DNA from: a virus
Length of the DNA: 27,801 nt
Reading direction: 5' to 3' (one strand)
IMG/VR virus record: IMGVR_UViG_3300031396_000383
Location: 1 to 27,801 of that record
Part shown: one piece after another, positions 16,646-24,198 of the stretch
Numbering within the stretch: position 1 is the first letter of the stretch
How the letters are laid out: every line of letters starts with the position of its first letter
Position numbers and translations under genes: made by a program
Notes under the pieces: generated by a model
Database searches by the model: none
The model's input: the letters and a program-made list of their open reading frames with translations, nothing else
What the model was told of the DNA's origin: nothing

Positions 16646-17526
16646 AGCACCCGCCCATCATGACCACCGCCCTGCGTTGCGTAGCGCAGGATGGCGTCTT
16701 GTCCGGGGATGCTCGGAAACCCGCGAAAATTGACCACATTGTTGAACCGCGCTGCACAGGTCTCGATCCGCTTGTCGCAGCCTGCGAAGACGACAAACGC
16801 ATCGCCCGGCGCGATGTCATTCACCGACTCCGCAAACAGTGTCAGCCGGGCTCCGCTGTCAGACAGCTCGTGCAGCATGAGCTCCGCGCGCCGTCCGGCA
16901 TTGGCACCACTGGTCCACTCAATCGTGCCTGCATCAAACCAGCCCGCCCCAAAGCCGCCTAGATTGAAGCTGGAGATCACCCGGCCGCGCAGGACGCTGC
17001 CCACCGTGCCATCGCCCCTAAAAGCCGGATTGCTGAGATCAACACCGCAGCGCACGTCGCCCAAGGCCGCGTCGCATTGCGCCTGATAGGCGCGCCCGAC
17101 CTGCTGGTTGAGCACATGGGCGATGCTGCGCACTTCCGCCACGAAGGCGATCCGCCCGCGTCTGATCTGGCCGATGGAGCCACGCCGCAACAGCACGCGC
17201 TGCTCGGTATCCTGCCAGTTGACGCGCCAGACCTCGACCGAGGCGTTGTCCCAGCGCCCGTCGAGGATGTCGGTCTCGGTGATGCGGTCCGAGGACAGCA
17301 CGCCCTCGGCATCTTGCGCATCGACCGAGAGATCAGACCCTTGCCGCAGCTCTGACGGGATCAGCCCGGCTTCGCTTTCAAAGCTGGTGCTGTCAAAACT
17401 CAGCAACCGGTCATGGTCGGTAAAGCCAAAGACCACGCCATCAGCCCTAGTGATGCGCCAGCACCAGGCCAGCGTGGTGGTCCCGGATGCGAAATGTGCC
17501 TGCAGGTCGTCCGTCAGGGTCTTCAT
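16642..17526 (-). CDS. DUF2163 tail hub protein (GTA gp13-like)
   Basis: 294 aa, the normal length for the TIGR02218/DUF2163 family. The N-terminal domain carries VVFGFTDHDRLLSFD (31-45) and SDRITETDILDGRWDNASVE (79-98). The C-terminal domain contains four spaced cysteines, C151 and C160 (in QCDAALGDVRC) and C250 and C257 (in CDKRIETC), suited to hold an iron-sulfur cluster; lambda gpL and the RcGTA hub are described as Fe-S proteins. The hub connects distal tail ring and tip. It starts by an ATGA overlap with the heme-oxygenase-like gene and ends by a GTGA overlap with the peptidase gene. Confidence 0.92.
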   Translation of the reverse strand: MKTLTDDLQAHFASGTTTLAWCWRITRADGVVFGFTDHDRLLSFDSTSFESEAGLIPSELRQGSDLSVDAQDAEGVLSSDRITETDILDGRWDNASVEVWRVNWQDTEQRVLLRRGSIGQIRRGRIAFVAEVRSIAHVLNQQVGRAYQAQCDAALGDVRCGVDLSNPAFRGDGTVGSVLRGRVISSFNLGGFGAGWFDAGTIEWTSGANAGRRAELMLHELSDSGARLTLFAESVNDIAPGDAFVVFAGCDKRIETCAARFNNVVNFRGFPSIPGQDAILRYATQGGGHDGRVL

Positions 17527-18026
17527 CTGCGCCCCTCAATCTCATCCATCACAGCGAGCAGCCCCGCGAACACGGCCCGCGCGCCATCTGCCAGGTCAGC
17601 ACGATCCCGCAGGGATTTAACCAGCGCCTCCACCTCAGCAGGCAGCGGATAGATCACATGCGCGGTCGGCAGCCCTGCCTTGCCCATTGTGGAGGCCAGC
17701 ACCCGGCCGCCGCGCCGGTGCGCGCCGTGCAAGACGTAGGCAGCAGCCGCGATGCTGGTCGGCGTGGTGAGGGTTGCCGCAAGCGTATTTGCCGCCTGCC
17801 CAACACGCGGCGCAGGCAGCAACGCCAGATCAGCATCGAGCAGTGCCACGCGTGCCATATGGGCTGGGTGATGTGGATCAATCACCACATGGACTGCGCG
17901 GAACGCGGCCAGCCAGTCGGCCCACTCTTGGTGCGAAACTGAGCCTGCGGTCATGCGCTGGCCCACGGGGTGTGCTTCGCAGGCATGGTGCAGATCGCGC
18001 GTGGCCTCGTACAGACCGCCCATCAT
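17523..18026 (-). CDS. Heme-oxygenase-like protein encoded in the tail operon
   Basis: 167 aa from the ATG at 18026, which overlaps the upstream stop (ATGA); an ATG at 18077 adds 17 residues and overlaps the neighbour by 55 bases. The N-terminus LYEATRDLHHACEAHP matches the first helix of bacterial heme oxygenases, with the T-x3-H-x3-E pattern at T9, H13 and E17; H13 would be the proximal heme ligand. The later helix AAAYVLHGAHRRGGRVLAS (95-113) resembles their distal helix (YVLEGSxLGG), but the Gly motif is one residue longer (G101-x4-GG106). The protein is slightly shorter than typical BphO/HmuO proteins. If active it would open heme to biliverdin, CO and iron. Alternatively it keeps only the helical fold and serves tail assembly. 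The assignment rests on motif reading. Confidence 0.6.
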   Translation of the reverse strand: MMGGLYEATRDLHHACEAHPVGQRMTAGSVSHQEWADWLAAFRAVHVVIDPHHPAHMARVALLDADLALLPAPRVGQAANTLAATLTTPTSIAAAAYVLHGAHRRGGRVLASTMGKAGLPTAHVIYPLPAEVEALVKSLRDRADLADGARAVFAGLLAVMDEIEGRR

Positions 18027-18229
18027 TGGGTGGCACCATCTGGATTGCCACCAAGGGCGATGACGCGCGTCCGCCAAGGCAGGCGGCGGGGAAAGGTCTC
18101 GAAGCTGGCCTGTCCGGAGGAGAGGCTTTCCCCGGGTGCCAGTACCCCGAAATGCAATGCCGGGCCATGGGCAATCCAGAAGGTCCGGGTTGTGGCGGTG
18201 AAGCTGTGGGTGGTCAGATCATGGGTCAT
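18023..18229 (-). CDS. Small protein of unknown function, coupled to tail genes
   Basis: 68 aa from the ATG at 18229, which overlaps the stop of the BspA-type fibre gene (ATGA, 18226-18229); its own stop overlaps the next start in the same way (18023-18026). A longer in-frame version from 18319 would lie inside the fibre gene and is less likely. The sequence looks like short beta strands (FWIAHGPALHFGVLAPGES, residues 17-35) with no membrane segment, signal peptide or cysteine. I do not recognise it. Tight coupling on both sides suggests a small structural or chaperone role for the fibre or for the heme-oxygenase-like protein. Confidence 0.65.
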   Translation of the reverse strand: MTHDLTTHSFTATTRTFWIAHGPALHFGVLAPGESLSSGQASFETFPRRLPWRTRVIALGGNPDGATQ

Positions 18230-21096
18230 GCGGGGGTGTCTCCGATAAGTGTCCAGGCGGCGCCTGCGATCAGCAGCGTTGCGGTTGAAAGCAAGCCGGT
18301 CCAGCTGGTGACACTCCAAGGATCGGCACCAGTGCCGGTCGCCTGCGGGCTGTCGTCGGGGTCGTAGAGGGTCCAGTCGGGGCCGGTTTTGAGGAAATAC
18401 CAGCCGTCTACGTTGAGATAGACGCTGGTGGCGGCGTTAAAGGGATAGGGACCGTTTGCTTCGGGCGTGGTGGCCCCTGCGACACTCAGGCTGCGCGCCG
18501 TCGTGAGAAACGCGCGCCCGGCTACCGCGTTGGTAAATCGCGACCCCGGTTGATAGGCGGTAGTGTTGAAACGGCGCGCCTCGAAGAGCGCTGCAACATT
18601 GAGCGGCCCGCTGATGGTGGCAACACGGTTTGCCCAGCCTGTCAGCAGGCGCGAATAATTGGCCTCTGAGAAGGCGCGCTCGACATCAATCGCCATGAAA
18701 TCCGACAGATCAACGCCGAGTGCGCGCAGTGGCCATTGGGAAATATCCTGATCAAAGCTCTGGCGGCACCCTCGAAACATGTCGCGCAGGGTCTCGACGC
18801 GGCTGACATCCCAAGCCCCGATGGGCTGGTTGAAGCGGTGATGGGGACTGTTGGAGCCGCCGTCCCCTGAGCGGAACATGGCGCGCATATTGGTCACATT
18901 GGAAACATCCCAAGCCACGATTGAGGGGCTGCCGCCGTTGTTGAACTCCGCCCGCTGTGCAGCGCCTGCGCCGACCGCGCCAAACATCGCCTCCATGGTG
19001 ATGACGTTCGAGACGTTCCAGCCACCGATGTCCTGGTCGAAGAAGGCACGTTGGGCATTGGTGCTGACGGAGGCGAACATGAAGGCCATGTCGATTACGC
19101 CTGAGACGTCCCAGGTGCCGATCGGCTTGTTGAACAGCCCGCTGCGAAACATCCCCTGCATGGTGGTGACGGCCGCGACGTTCCAGGCCCCCAGCGGTTG
19201 GTCATAATCGCAATTCGCGAACATCTCGCTCATATCGGTGACGCTCGAGACGTCCCATGCATTAAGAGAGCGGTTGAACCCATGAAACCCCGACACGCCG
19301 AGGAACATGCCGGATGTGGTGATGACGTTGGCGATGTTCCAGGCGGAGATGTCCTGATTGAAGCTGCGTGCCAGCGCGAACATGCGGTGCAGGTTGGTGG
19401 CAGCGGAGGTGTTCCACTGATTGAGCGGTTGGTTGAACGCATGGGTGTTCTGGCTGATGCCGGGATTGGCGAGATGGCCCATGAAACCTTCGAAGTTTTG
19501 CACAGTGGAGACATTCCAGCCATTCAGCGGCTGGTTGAAGGCGGCACCGATTTTTCCGACATTGGCGCGCGCGGTGCAGCCAAACATCAGGCGCATGTTG
19601 GTGATGCTGCTGACGTCCCAGCTGGCAATGGGCTGATTGAACAGCACACGCCCGTCGCGTCCGCCGTAGTAATCGCCGATGGTCTGGACGAACATCTCCT
19701 CCATTGAGGTGAGGCTCTCCCAATTACCAAGGGAGAACGGGCTATTCATCTGGCTGTCGGCGAAGGCCTGGAAGACATCTGTGACGCGCCCCACGTCCCA
19801 ATTGGCGCAGTTTGGGCCGATGCCATTCGAGCGATAGAAGATCCTGCGCAGGTTGGTGATGTTGCGGGTATCCAGGTCGCGCAGATCAGCGGCGCAAACG
19901 CTCTCTTGGAACAGCTCCTCAAAGCTGGTGACGGTCTCGGGGATGTTTGGGGTGATATAATCCAGCGCCGTGGCGGTCTGTCGAAACGCGCCGCGCAAGG
20001 ATGTGAGCCCCATGGCAAAGCCAATGTTCTCGACGCGGATCAGCCCTGACTGGTCGATGGGCTGGGTGGTACCGTACCAGTCAAGACGACCGGTGATGGT
20101 GACGGTCACGCGCGGGCCAGAACCCTCGGCATAGGTATGCGGCTTGATCCCGGCGGTGGTGAATCGCTCAGAGTTGCCGTCGCCCCAGTCAATCATGACA
20201 TCGAGGGGGTTGTTGATCGTGCCACCTCCGAGCGGTACGAAGATCGTGCGTGCGGTGGCAAGCGCCAGATCATAGGTCAGGATCAAAGAGGCTGCGCCGA
20301 GAAAGAAGCTGCGCGGGGAGGACCAAGCGGAATAGATCATCGGAGCGGAGGCATTGAGCCGCCCGCCATAGCGGCTGCGCCAGAGATAGTTCGCAGCAGG
20401 CACCAGCGGCGGGATCGGGACGGTGGTGATGGCCCCGCTGGTGTGGGTCACGGTGATCAGGGGCGCGTCGACGCCGGGCGTGGCATCGGGCGCATAGAAC
20501 GCGGTCTGGGTCTCGCCGTAGCCATAGCCAAAGAGCGACGCGCTCTCGAAATCCGTGATGCGCACTGTGCCGGTGATGGCATTCTCGCGGGTGATGGGCG
20601 TGGGGCGCGAGATCAGCTCGGGGAAGGTCTGGGCATAAGGAACAGAGAAGTTCGATTGCGCCCCGCTGGTGCCGGTATAGGCAGCGCGCCAGAGCACGCG
20701 GTCGCCGGGACCAAAGCCGTCCTCGGGGAATTCCAGCTGATAGGTATTGCCAAAGCCTGACACGATGCGCGTCAGTGCGCCGTCAAAATCCACGCCGTTG
20801 CTGGAAATCTCAAAGATGATACCAGTCTGCTCAAGGCCAGCAGGCGAGCGAAACGTGGTCAGGCGCAGCTGGGTGCGCTCATCAACGCTGAAGGGCACAA
20901 GTGCCGAGGGGCGCAGGATCTCGTTGTCCTCGATGGGCACGATCCATTCAAGGCCGTTGGAATAGTAGAACTGGCCGTTCTCGCCTACCACCGCCGCCCC
21001 AAAATACTGCGCCGCATCAAGTGGGATCGGGACGGGATAGATCAGGGACTGGCCGACAAAGCGGCCACGGCCAGTGGCGTAGCGCAGAATACTCAT
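18226..21096 (-). CDS. Tail fibre/adhesin with BspA-type (DUF285) repeats
   Basis: 956 aa. Residues 1-280 are beta-rich with Fn3-like stretches (for example SRPTPITRENAITGTVRITD, 163-182). Residues about 295-335 resemble a PKD-like module (IDWGDGNSERF then HTYAEGSG). From about 364 to 820 there are at least ten BspA/DUF285 repeats of the type FNQPIxxWDVSxVTxMxxMF. A C-terminal beta domain (820-956) contains VYLNVDGWYFLKTGPDWTLYD. DUF285 repeats are known from surface adhesins and lipoproteins of bacteria and mycoplasmas; in a tail operon they probably form a receptor-binding surface. There is no signal peptide, which fits a virion protein. The start overlaps the upstream stop (ATGA). Confidence 0.88.
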   Translation of the reverse strand: MSILRYATGRGRFVGQSLIYPVPIPLDAAQYFGAAVVGENGQFYYSNGLEWIVPIEDNEILRPSALVPFSVDERTQLRLTTFRSPAGLEQTGIIFEISSNGVDFDGALTRIVSGFGNTYQLEFPEDGFGPGDRVLWRAAYTGTSGAQSNFSVPYAQTFPELISRPTPITRENAITGTVRITDFESASLFGYGYGETQTAFYAPDATPGVDAPLITVTHTSGAITTVPIPPLVPAANYLWRSRYGGRLNASAPMIYSAWSSPRSFFLGAASLILTYDLALATARTIFVPLGGGTINNPLDVMIDWGDGNSERFTTAGIKPHTYAEGSGPRVTVTITGRLDWYGTTQPIDQSGLIRVENIGFAMGLTSLRGAFRQTATALDYITPNIPETVTSFEELFQESVCAADLRDLDTRNITNLRRIFYRSNGIGPNCANWDVGRVTDVFQAFADSQMNSPFSLGNWESLTSMEEMFVQTIGDYYGGRDGRVLFNQPIASWDVSSITNMRLMFGCTARANVGKIGAAFNQPLNGWNVSTVQNFEGFMGHLANPGISQNTHAFNQPLNQWNTSAATNLHRMFALARSFNQDISAWNIANVITTSGMFLGVSGFHGFNRSLNAWDVSSVTDMSEMFANCDYDQPLGAWNVAAVTTMQGMFRSGLFNKPIGTWDVSGVIDMAFMFASVSTNAQRAFFDQDIGGWNVSNVITMEAMFGAVGAGAAQRAEFNNGGSPSIVAWDVSNVTNMRAMFRSGDGGSNSPHHRFNQPIGAWDVSRVETLRDMFRGCRQSFDQDISQWPLRALGVDLSDFMAIDVERAFSEANYSRLLTGWANRVATISGPLNVAALFEARRFNTTAYQPGSRFTNAVAGRAFLTTARSLSVAGATTPEANGPYPFNAATSVYLNVDGWYFLKTGPDWTLYDPDDSPQATGTGADPWSVTSWTGLLSTATLLIAGAAWTLIGDTPA
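18637..20009 (-). repeat. Coding region of BspA/DUF285 leucine-rich-type repeats
   Basis: Roughly residues 364-820 of the fibre protein. Full units (core W-[DN]-V-S-x-V-x-x-M-x-x-M-F) recur every 25-50 residues, for example at about 487, 520, 554, 579, 607, 632, 655, 686, 724 and 755, with degenerate units before and after. Spacers vary in length, and at DNA level the units have diverged, so this is a protein repeat and not a recent tandem duplication. Confidence 0.85.
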
Positions 21097-21506
21097 GAGA
21101 TCACCGTGAAGTCTTCGCGTTGGTTGAGGATGAAGGAGAAATGCGCGATGGCGGCCTCGCTGGCCTCGACCTTCATCTGGAAGCGCTCGCCTGCGCGCAG
21201 TACCTGGCGATCAAGCCCGATCGAGAGAACATCGCCTGCGGGCGCGAAGGCGCGGTCCAGCAAAAGCCACGGCGTGTTGTTGAAGGCGAGGATCCGGATC
21301 GAGACACGCACGGAGGCCCCGGCGGTGGGGGTGATGAGCACACCGGTCATGATGGCGGCCGTCCCGATGCTGCGGGCGGGGTTTGGGCCCTCGCTGGGGA
21401 TCAGATAGTCGGGCACGTCATAGATGGTCGTCCACTCGACGCCGATTTCTGCGCGAACCACCTCGAAGAGGTTCAGGGGCGGGCGCGGTGTGGTGATGGT
21501 GACCAT
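21093..21506 (-). CDS. Small beta-rich tail protein of unknown function
   Basis: 137 aa from the ATG at 21506, which has GGAG nine bases upstream and lies four bases after the adhesin stop. The in-frame ATG at 21596 would add 30 Ser/Pro-rich residues from inside the adhesin gene and was rejected. The sequence alternates short beta strands (TAAIMTGVLITPTAGASVRV, then DVLSIGLDRQVLRAGERFQM) without membrane segments or cysteines. It could be a collar or adaptor joining the beta-helix protein or BspA fibre to the tail. I do not recognise a family. The stop overlaps the fibre start (ATGA). Confidence 0.7.
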   Translation of the reverse strand: MVTITTPRPPLNLFEVVRAEIGVEWTTIYDVPDYLIPSEGPNPARSIGTAAIMTGVLITPTAGASVRVSIRILAFNNTPWLLLDRAFAPAGDVLSIGLDRQVLRAGERFQMKVEASEAAIAHFSFILNQREDFTVIS

Positions 21507-21510
21507 GGGT

Positions 21511-23481
21511 TCAAGCTCCGAGACCGATGATGAGGGGGAGGGCGATGTTCTGCACACCGCGCGAGAAGGCCTGGCCTTCGATGGTGTTGCGCTCAAAATC
21601 CACGCGCAGGTCTTCGCCGAGATAGGTATCGCCGACCTCGGTGGAGAAGGTGGCGTAGATCCGGCCGCCGCCGGTCTTCAGCAGCGTGCTGGCCGGATCG
21701 GGCGCGCGGCCGGTGCCGCGCTGGCTAAAGGGCAGTGCGTTGTAGTTAACGCCGGCACCTGCGTAGCTGAACTGCTGGCTGGTGGCCTCGATGACGGAGG
21801 CAAAGCCCACGCGGTAATCTTGCGGGCGCGTGACCACATCCGAAATCAGCCCGATCAGGGCGCTGATCATTGCTTGTGCCGCGTTGGTGCTGATCTGCGC
21901 GATCAGCTCAAGGCGGACCTGCTCCCAGGTGGCGAGAAACAGCGGCACGAGGGCGACCGAGAAGGCGTAATTGGCGTTCCAGTCAAAGAGCCCTTTGGCA
22001 AAGAACTGCGCGCCGCGATCCTGCCCTGAGCGCAGATCATTGATCAGGCTGCGCAGAAGCGTGCGGGTGTCGCGCTCGGTGAAAGCCTTGTCGCGCGCTG
22101 AGAGGCCATTGAAGCCTGTAAGCGTTGGATAGCGCGTGTTCATCAACGCGGTGATGATGGCTTCTGTCTGGGCGGTGATGGTGTTGGCGGCAGCGGTGTG
22201 CGTGGCCAGCACGCCGGTTCCGGCCAGCCCTTCGATCTGGACCGTGTTGCGGAACCCGGTCGCGGCAAGAGCATAGTCCCCAAAGGTGTTGTTGGAGTTG
22301 GCGACGGTGATTTGCCCGCCGTCATGGGCCCAAAGGCCGACGCGGGCCCAGTTGGTGAAGACCGAGACCAGCTGGACAAAGGCATTGCGGGTGACGGCAT
22401 AGCCGACACCATTGGGATTGATCGCGGTAAAGCTGTCGACCACGACCGAGCGCAGCGGTGAGGACGGGGCGAGGACCGAGCCGTCGGCCAACAGGTTCCC
22501 GCCACCGCGCGGCATCAGCGGATTGCCTGCGGCCTTGTCGACCGGCAGGGCCATTTGGTCCTGGGTAAAGCTGTGCAGCTGCGAGCAATCGGCGATATAG
22601 GGCGATCGCGTCAGGACCTCGCCGGGTTTAAACACAAAGGACCAGCCTTTTTGCGGTGGGCCGCCCGCCAGCGTATAGGACTCATGGCGCAGATTTGAGA
22701 AGGTAAAGCCACGGGCTTTGATGCCGTTGGACATCTGGAACATGTTGTTCACCTCCTGGCCCGGCGGCAGGCTCAGCTTGGTGACGCGCAGGTCATAGCC
22801 GTAAAGGGCGCAATTGGCGGGGATCACCGTATCGGGGGGCACGATGTATTCGCCGGGCTGCACAATCACCACGCAGGGCTGGGCAACTGCTGCAGCGCGT
22901 GCGAGGCCCTCAGTGATGCTGGCAAGGGGCGAGGTCAGCGAGTTGCCCTCATTGAGGTCCTTGCCGTCCATGGTAACATAGAAGGTGCGCGCGACGGGCA
23001 CCGAGACGAAGGGCAGCCGCTCGAGACTGCAGACCTCGACGTCGGTGGCGTGTCCAAGCCCGAATGTGCGCACCCATGGCACGGCGTAGCGCGCGCCAAT
23101 CGGGGCCACCACGCTGGCGGGACCCTCGGCTTCGGCCACGACCGAGGTGCGGACCTCGCGCCGCCCATCCGCGACGGTGAAGTTGAGAATCGTCTCGACT
23201 GTGGTCGTGGAAAGGGCCGTCTTGTCTGCAGCCAGCCAGTCGATGCCGCAGGCAATTGCATCATCGGACGGATCGGGGCTGTTTGTGGTGCGCCGAAACA
23301 CAGCACGAAACGCGTAGCGCTCCTCGGCCTCAATCGGCACCGGGGTCAGTGCTGTTACCTGCTGGCTGGCATCAAGACGGATCACCTTTCCAAAGGTGTT
23401 CTGGGTGACAAGCCCTCCGCCGAGATCATAAAGCTGGGGCGTATCGCCGGGGCGATGTTCAAGGGCAGTATAAGTCTGCAT
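21511..23481 (-). CDS. Beta-helix tail adhesin with a C-terminal module like cyanophage structural proteins
   Basis: 656 aa. Residues about 165-410 look like a right-handed beta-helix: entry TFYVTMDGKDLNEGNSLTSP (166-185), then VIVQPGEYIVPPDTVIPANC (205-224) and later rungs with FTNWARVGLWAHDGGQITVA (375-394). Residues about 460-656 (RDTRTLLRSLINDLRSGQ, then YAGAGVNYNALPF, GGGRIYATFSTEVGDTYLGE and a Gly-rich end) resemble repeated modules of virion proteins of T4-like cyanophages, from memory. It is probably a trimeric tailspike or fibre for receptor binding; I see no catalytic residues that would show depolymerase activity. It follows the DUF2460 gene after an 87-base gap, the largest in the phage block, with only a weak ribosome-binding site. 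Confidence 0.8.
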   Translation of the reverse strand: MQTYTALEHRPGDTPQLYDLGGGLVTQNTFGKVIRLDASQQVTALTPVPIEAEERYAFRAVFRRTTNSPDPSDDAIACGIDWLAADKTALSTTTVETILNFTVADGRREVRTSVVAEAEGPASVVAPIGARYAVPWVRTFGLGHATDVEVCSLERLPFVSVPVARTFYVTMDGKDLNEGNSLTSPLASITEGLARAAAVAQPCVVIVQPGEYIVPPDTVIPANCALYGYDLRVTKLSLPPGQEVNNMFQMSNGIKARGFTFSNLRHESYTLAGGPPQKGWSFVFKPGEVLTRSPYIADCSQLHSFTQDQMALPVDKAAGNPLMPRGGGNLLADGSVLAPSSPLRSVVVDSFTAINPNGVGYAVTRNAFVQLVSVFTNWARVGLWAHDGGQITVANSNNTFGDYALAATGFRNTVQIEGLAGTGVLATHTAAANTITAQTEAIITALMNTRYPTLTGFNGLSARDKAFTERDTRTLLRSLINDLRSGQDRGAQFFAKGLFDWNANYAFSVALVPLFLATWEQVRLELIAQISTNAAQAMISALIGLISDVVTRPQDYRVGFASVIEATSQQFSYAGAGVNYNALPFSQRGTGRAPDPASTLLKTGGGRIYATFSTEVGDTYLGEDLRVDFERNTIEGQAFSRGVQNIALPLIIGLGA

Positions 23482-23568
23482 GGGATGTGGTTCCGTGAAC
23501 AGGGGATGTGGGTCGGGTTAGGCCTGCGAGGCCCGCTAGATCGGGTCCAGCGCCTCAGGCAGGATAAA

Positions 23569-24198
23569 TTACAGCAGTCGGATCTCGATCAGCGGGATTG
23601 AGGTGATCGAGCCGAGGCGTTCGATATCGAGGGTGACGTCCATCAGATCGCTGTCGAAGCGGACGGGCACGTCGAACTGATAGCCTGCAGTGAGGGCCAC
23701 GCCGGGATCCGGGGCGACCTCAAAGGTGACGATCCCGGTGACGGGGTCCGTCAACCAGCCGTTGAACTGCTCGGCACCGCTCAGCGCGACGCGGATTGTT
23801 CCTGCGACCGGCTTCTCGATGCGGCGCTGATAGACATGTGGCAGGGTGCCGTAAGCTTTGGTCAGCGCGAAGGACGTGGTGGCACCGTCGCCGATCCCGA
23901 GGGGCTGGTCCATCTCGGACACACCCTTTGAGGGGGCGCAGGATTTGTAATCAGCCCAGTCCTTGAACCGGAAGCCATAGAGCCGTCCGAGCCGCGCTTC
24001 AAAAAACCCAACCACGGCGTGCAGATCATCCGCGCGCCGAACGCCGTAGGATACATCGTAGCGACGCCGCGACGCGGACCAGGAGGCGTTGCGCTCCTCG
24101 CGGCCTGAGGCCAGCTCCACGATCTGGGTGCGCCGCTGTGGACCGCCGCGCGCCCCGCGGCTGATGTTGTCGGGAAACTGCACTTCGTGAAACGCCAT
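23569..24198 (-). CDS. DUF2460 distal tail protein (GTA gp12-like)
   Basis: 209 aa, the normal length for the TIGR02217/DUF2460 family. Signatures are AFHEVQFPDNISRGARGGP (2-20), RNASWSASRRRYDVSYGVR (36-54), RLYGFRFKDWADYKS (72-86) and a C-terminal LDIERLGSITSIPLIEIRLL. I chose the ATG at 24198, which overlaps the tape-measure stop as TGATG; the open frame upstream to 24795 is a shadow of the tape-measure gene. In RcGTA the homologue forms the distal tail ring between tube and hub. Here the hub gene is separated from it by five extra genes. Confidence 0.92.
   Translation of the reverse strand: MAFHEVQFPDNISRGARGGPQRRTQIVELASGREERNASWSASRRRYDVSYGVRRADDLHAVVGFFEARLGRLYGFRFKDWADYKSCAPSKGVSEMDQPLGIGDGATTSFALTKAYGTLPHVYQRRIEKPVAGTIRVALSGAEQFNGWLTDPVTGIVTFEVAPDPGVALTAGYQFDVPVRFDSDLMDVTLDIERLGSITSIPLIEIRLL

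Noticed and set aside
19198-19707. A 169-codon + strand frame opposite the BspA repeats
   Set aside because: Its regular look comes from the repeats on the other strand; no start signal or operon context supports it.
18637-20009. DNA-level tandem repeat or CRISPR-like array in the fibre gene
   Set aside because: The periodicity is in the protein (DUF285 units); the DNA units differ strongly and spacing is irregular.
23482-23568. The 87-base gap before the beta-helix adhesin as a promoter or terminator region
   Set aside because: I see only short imperfect hairpins and no convincing -35/-10 pair or GC stem with a T run on the coding strand.
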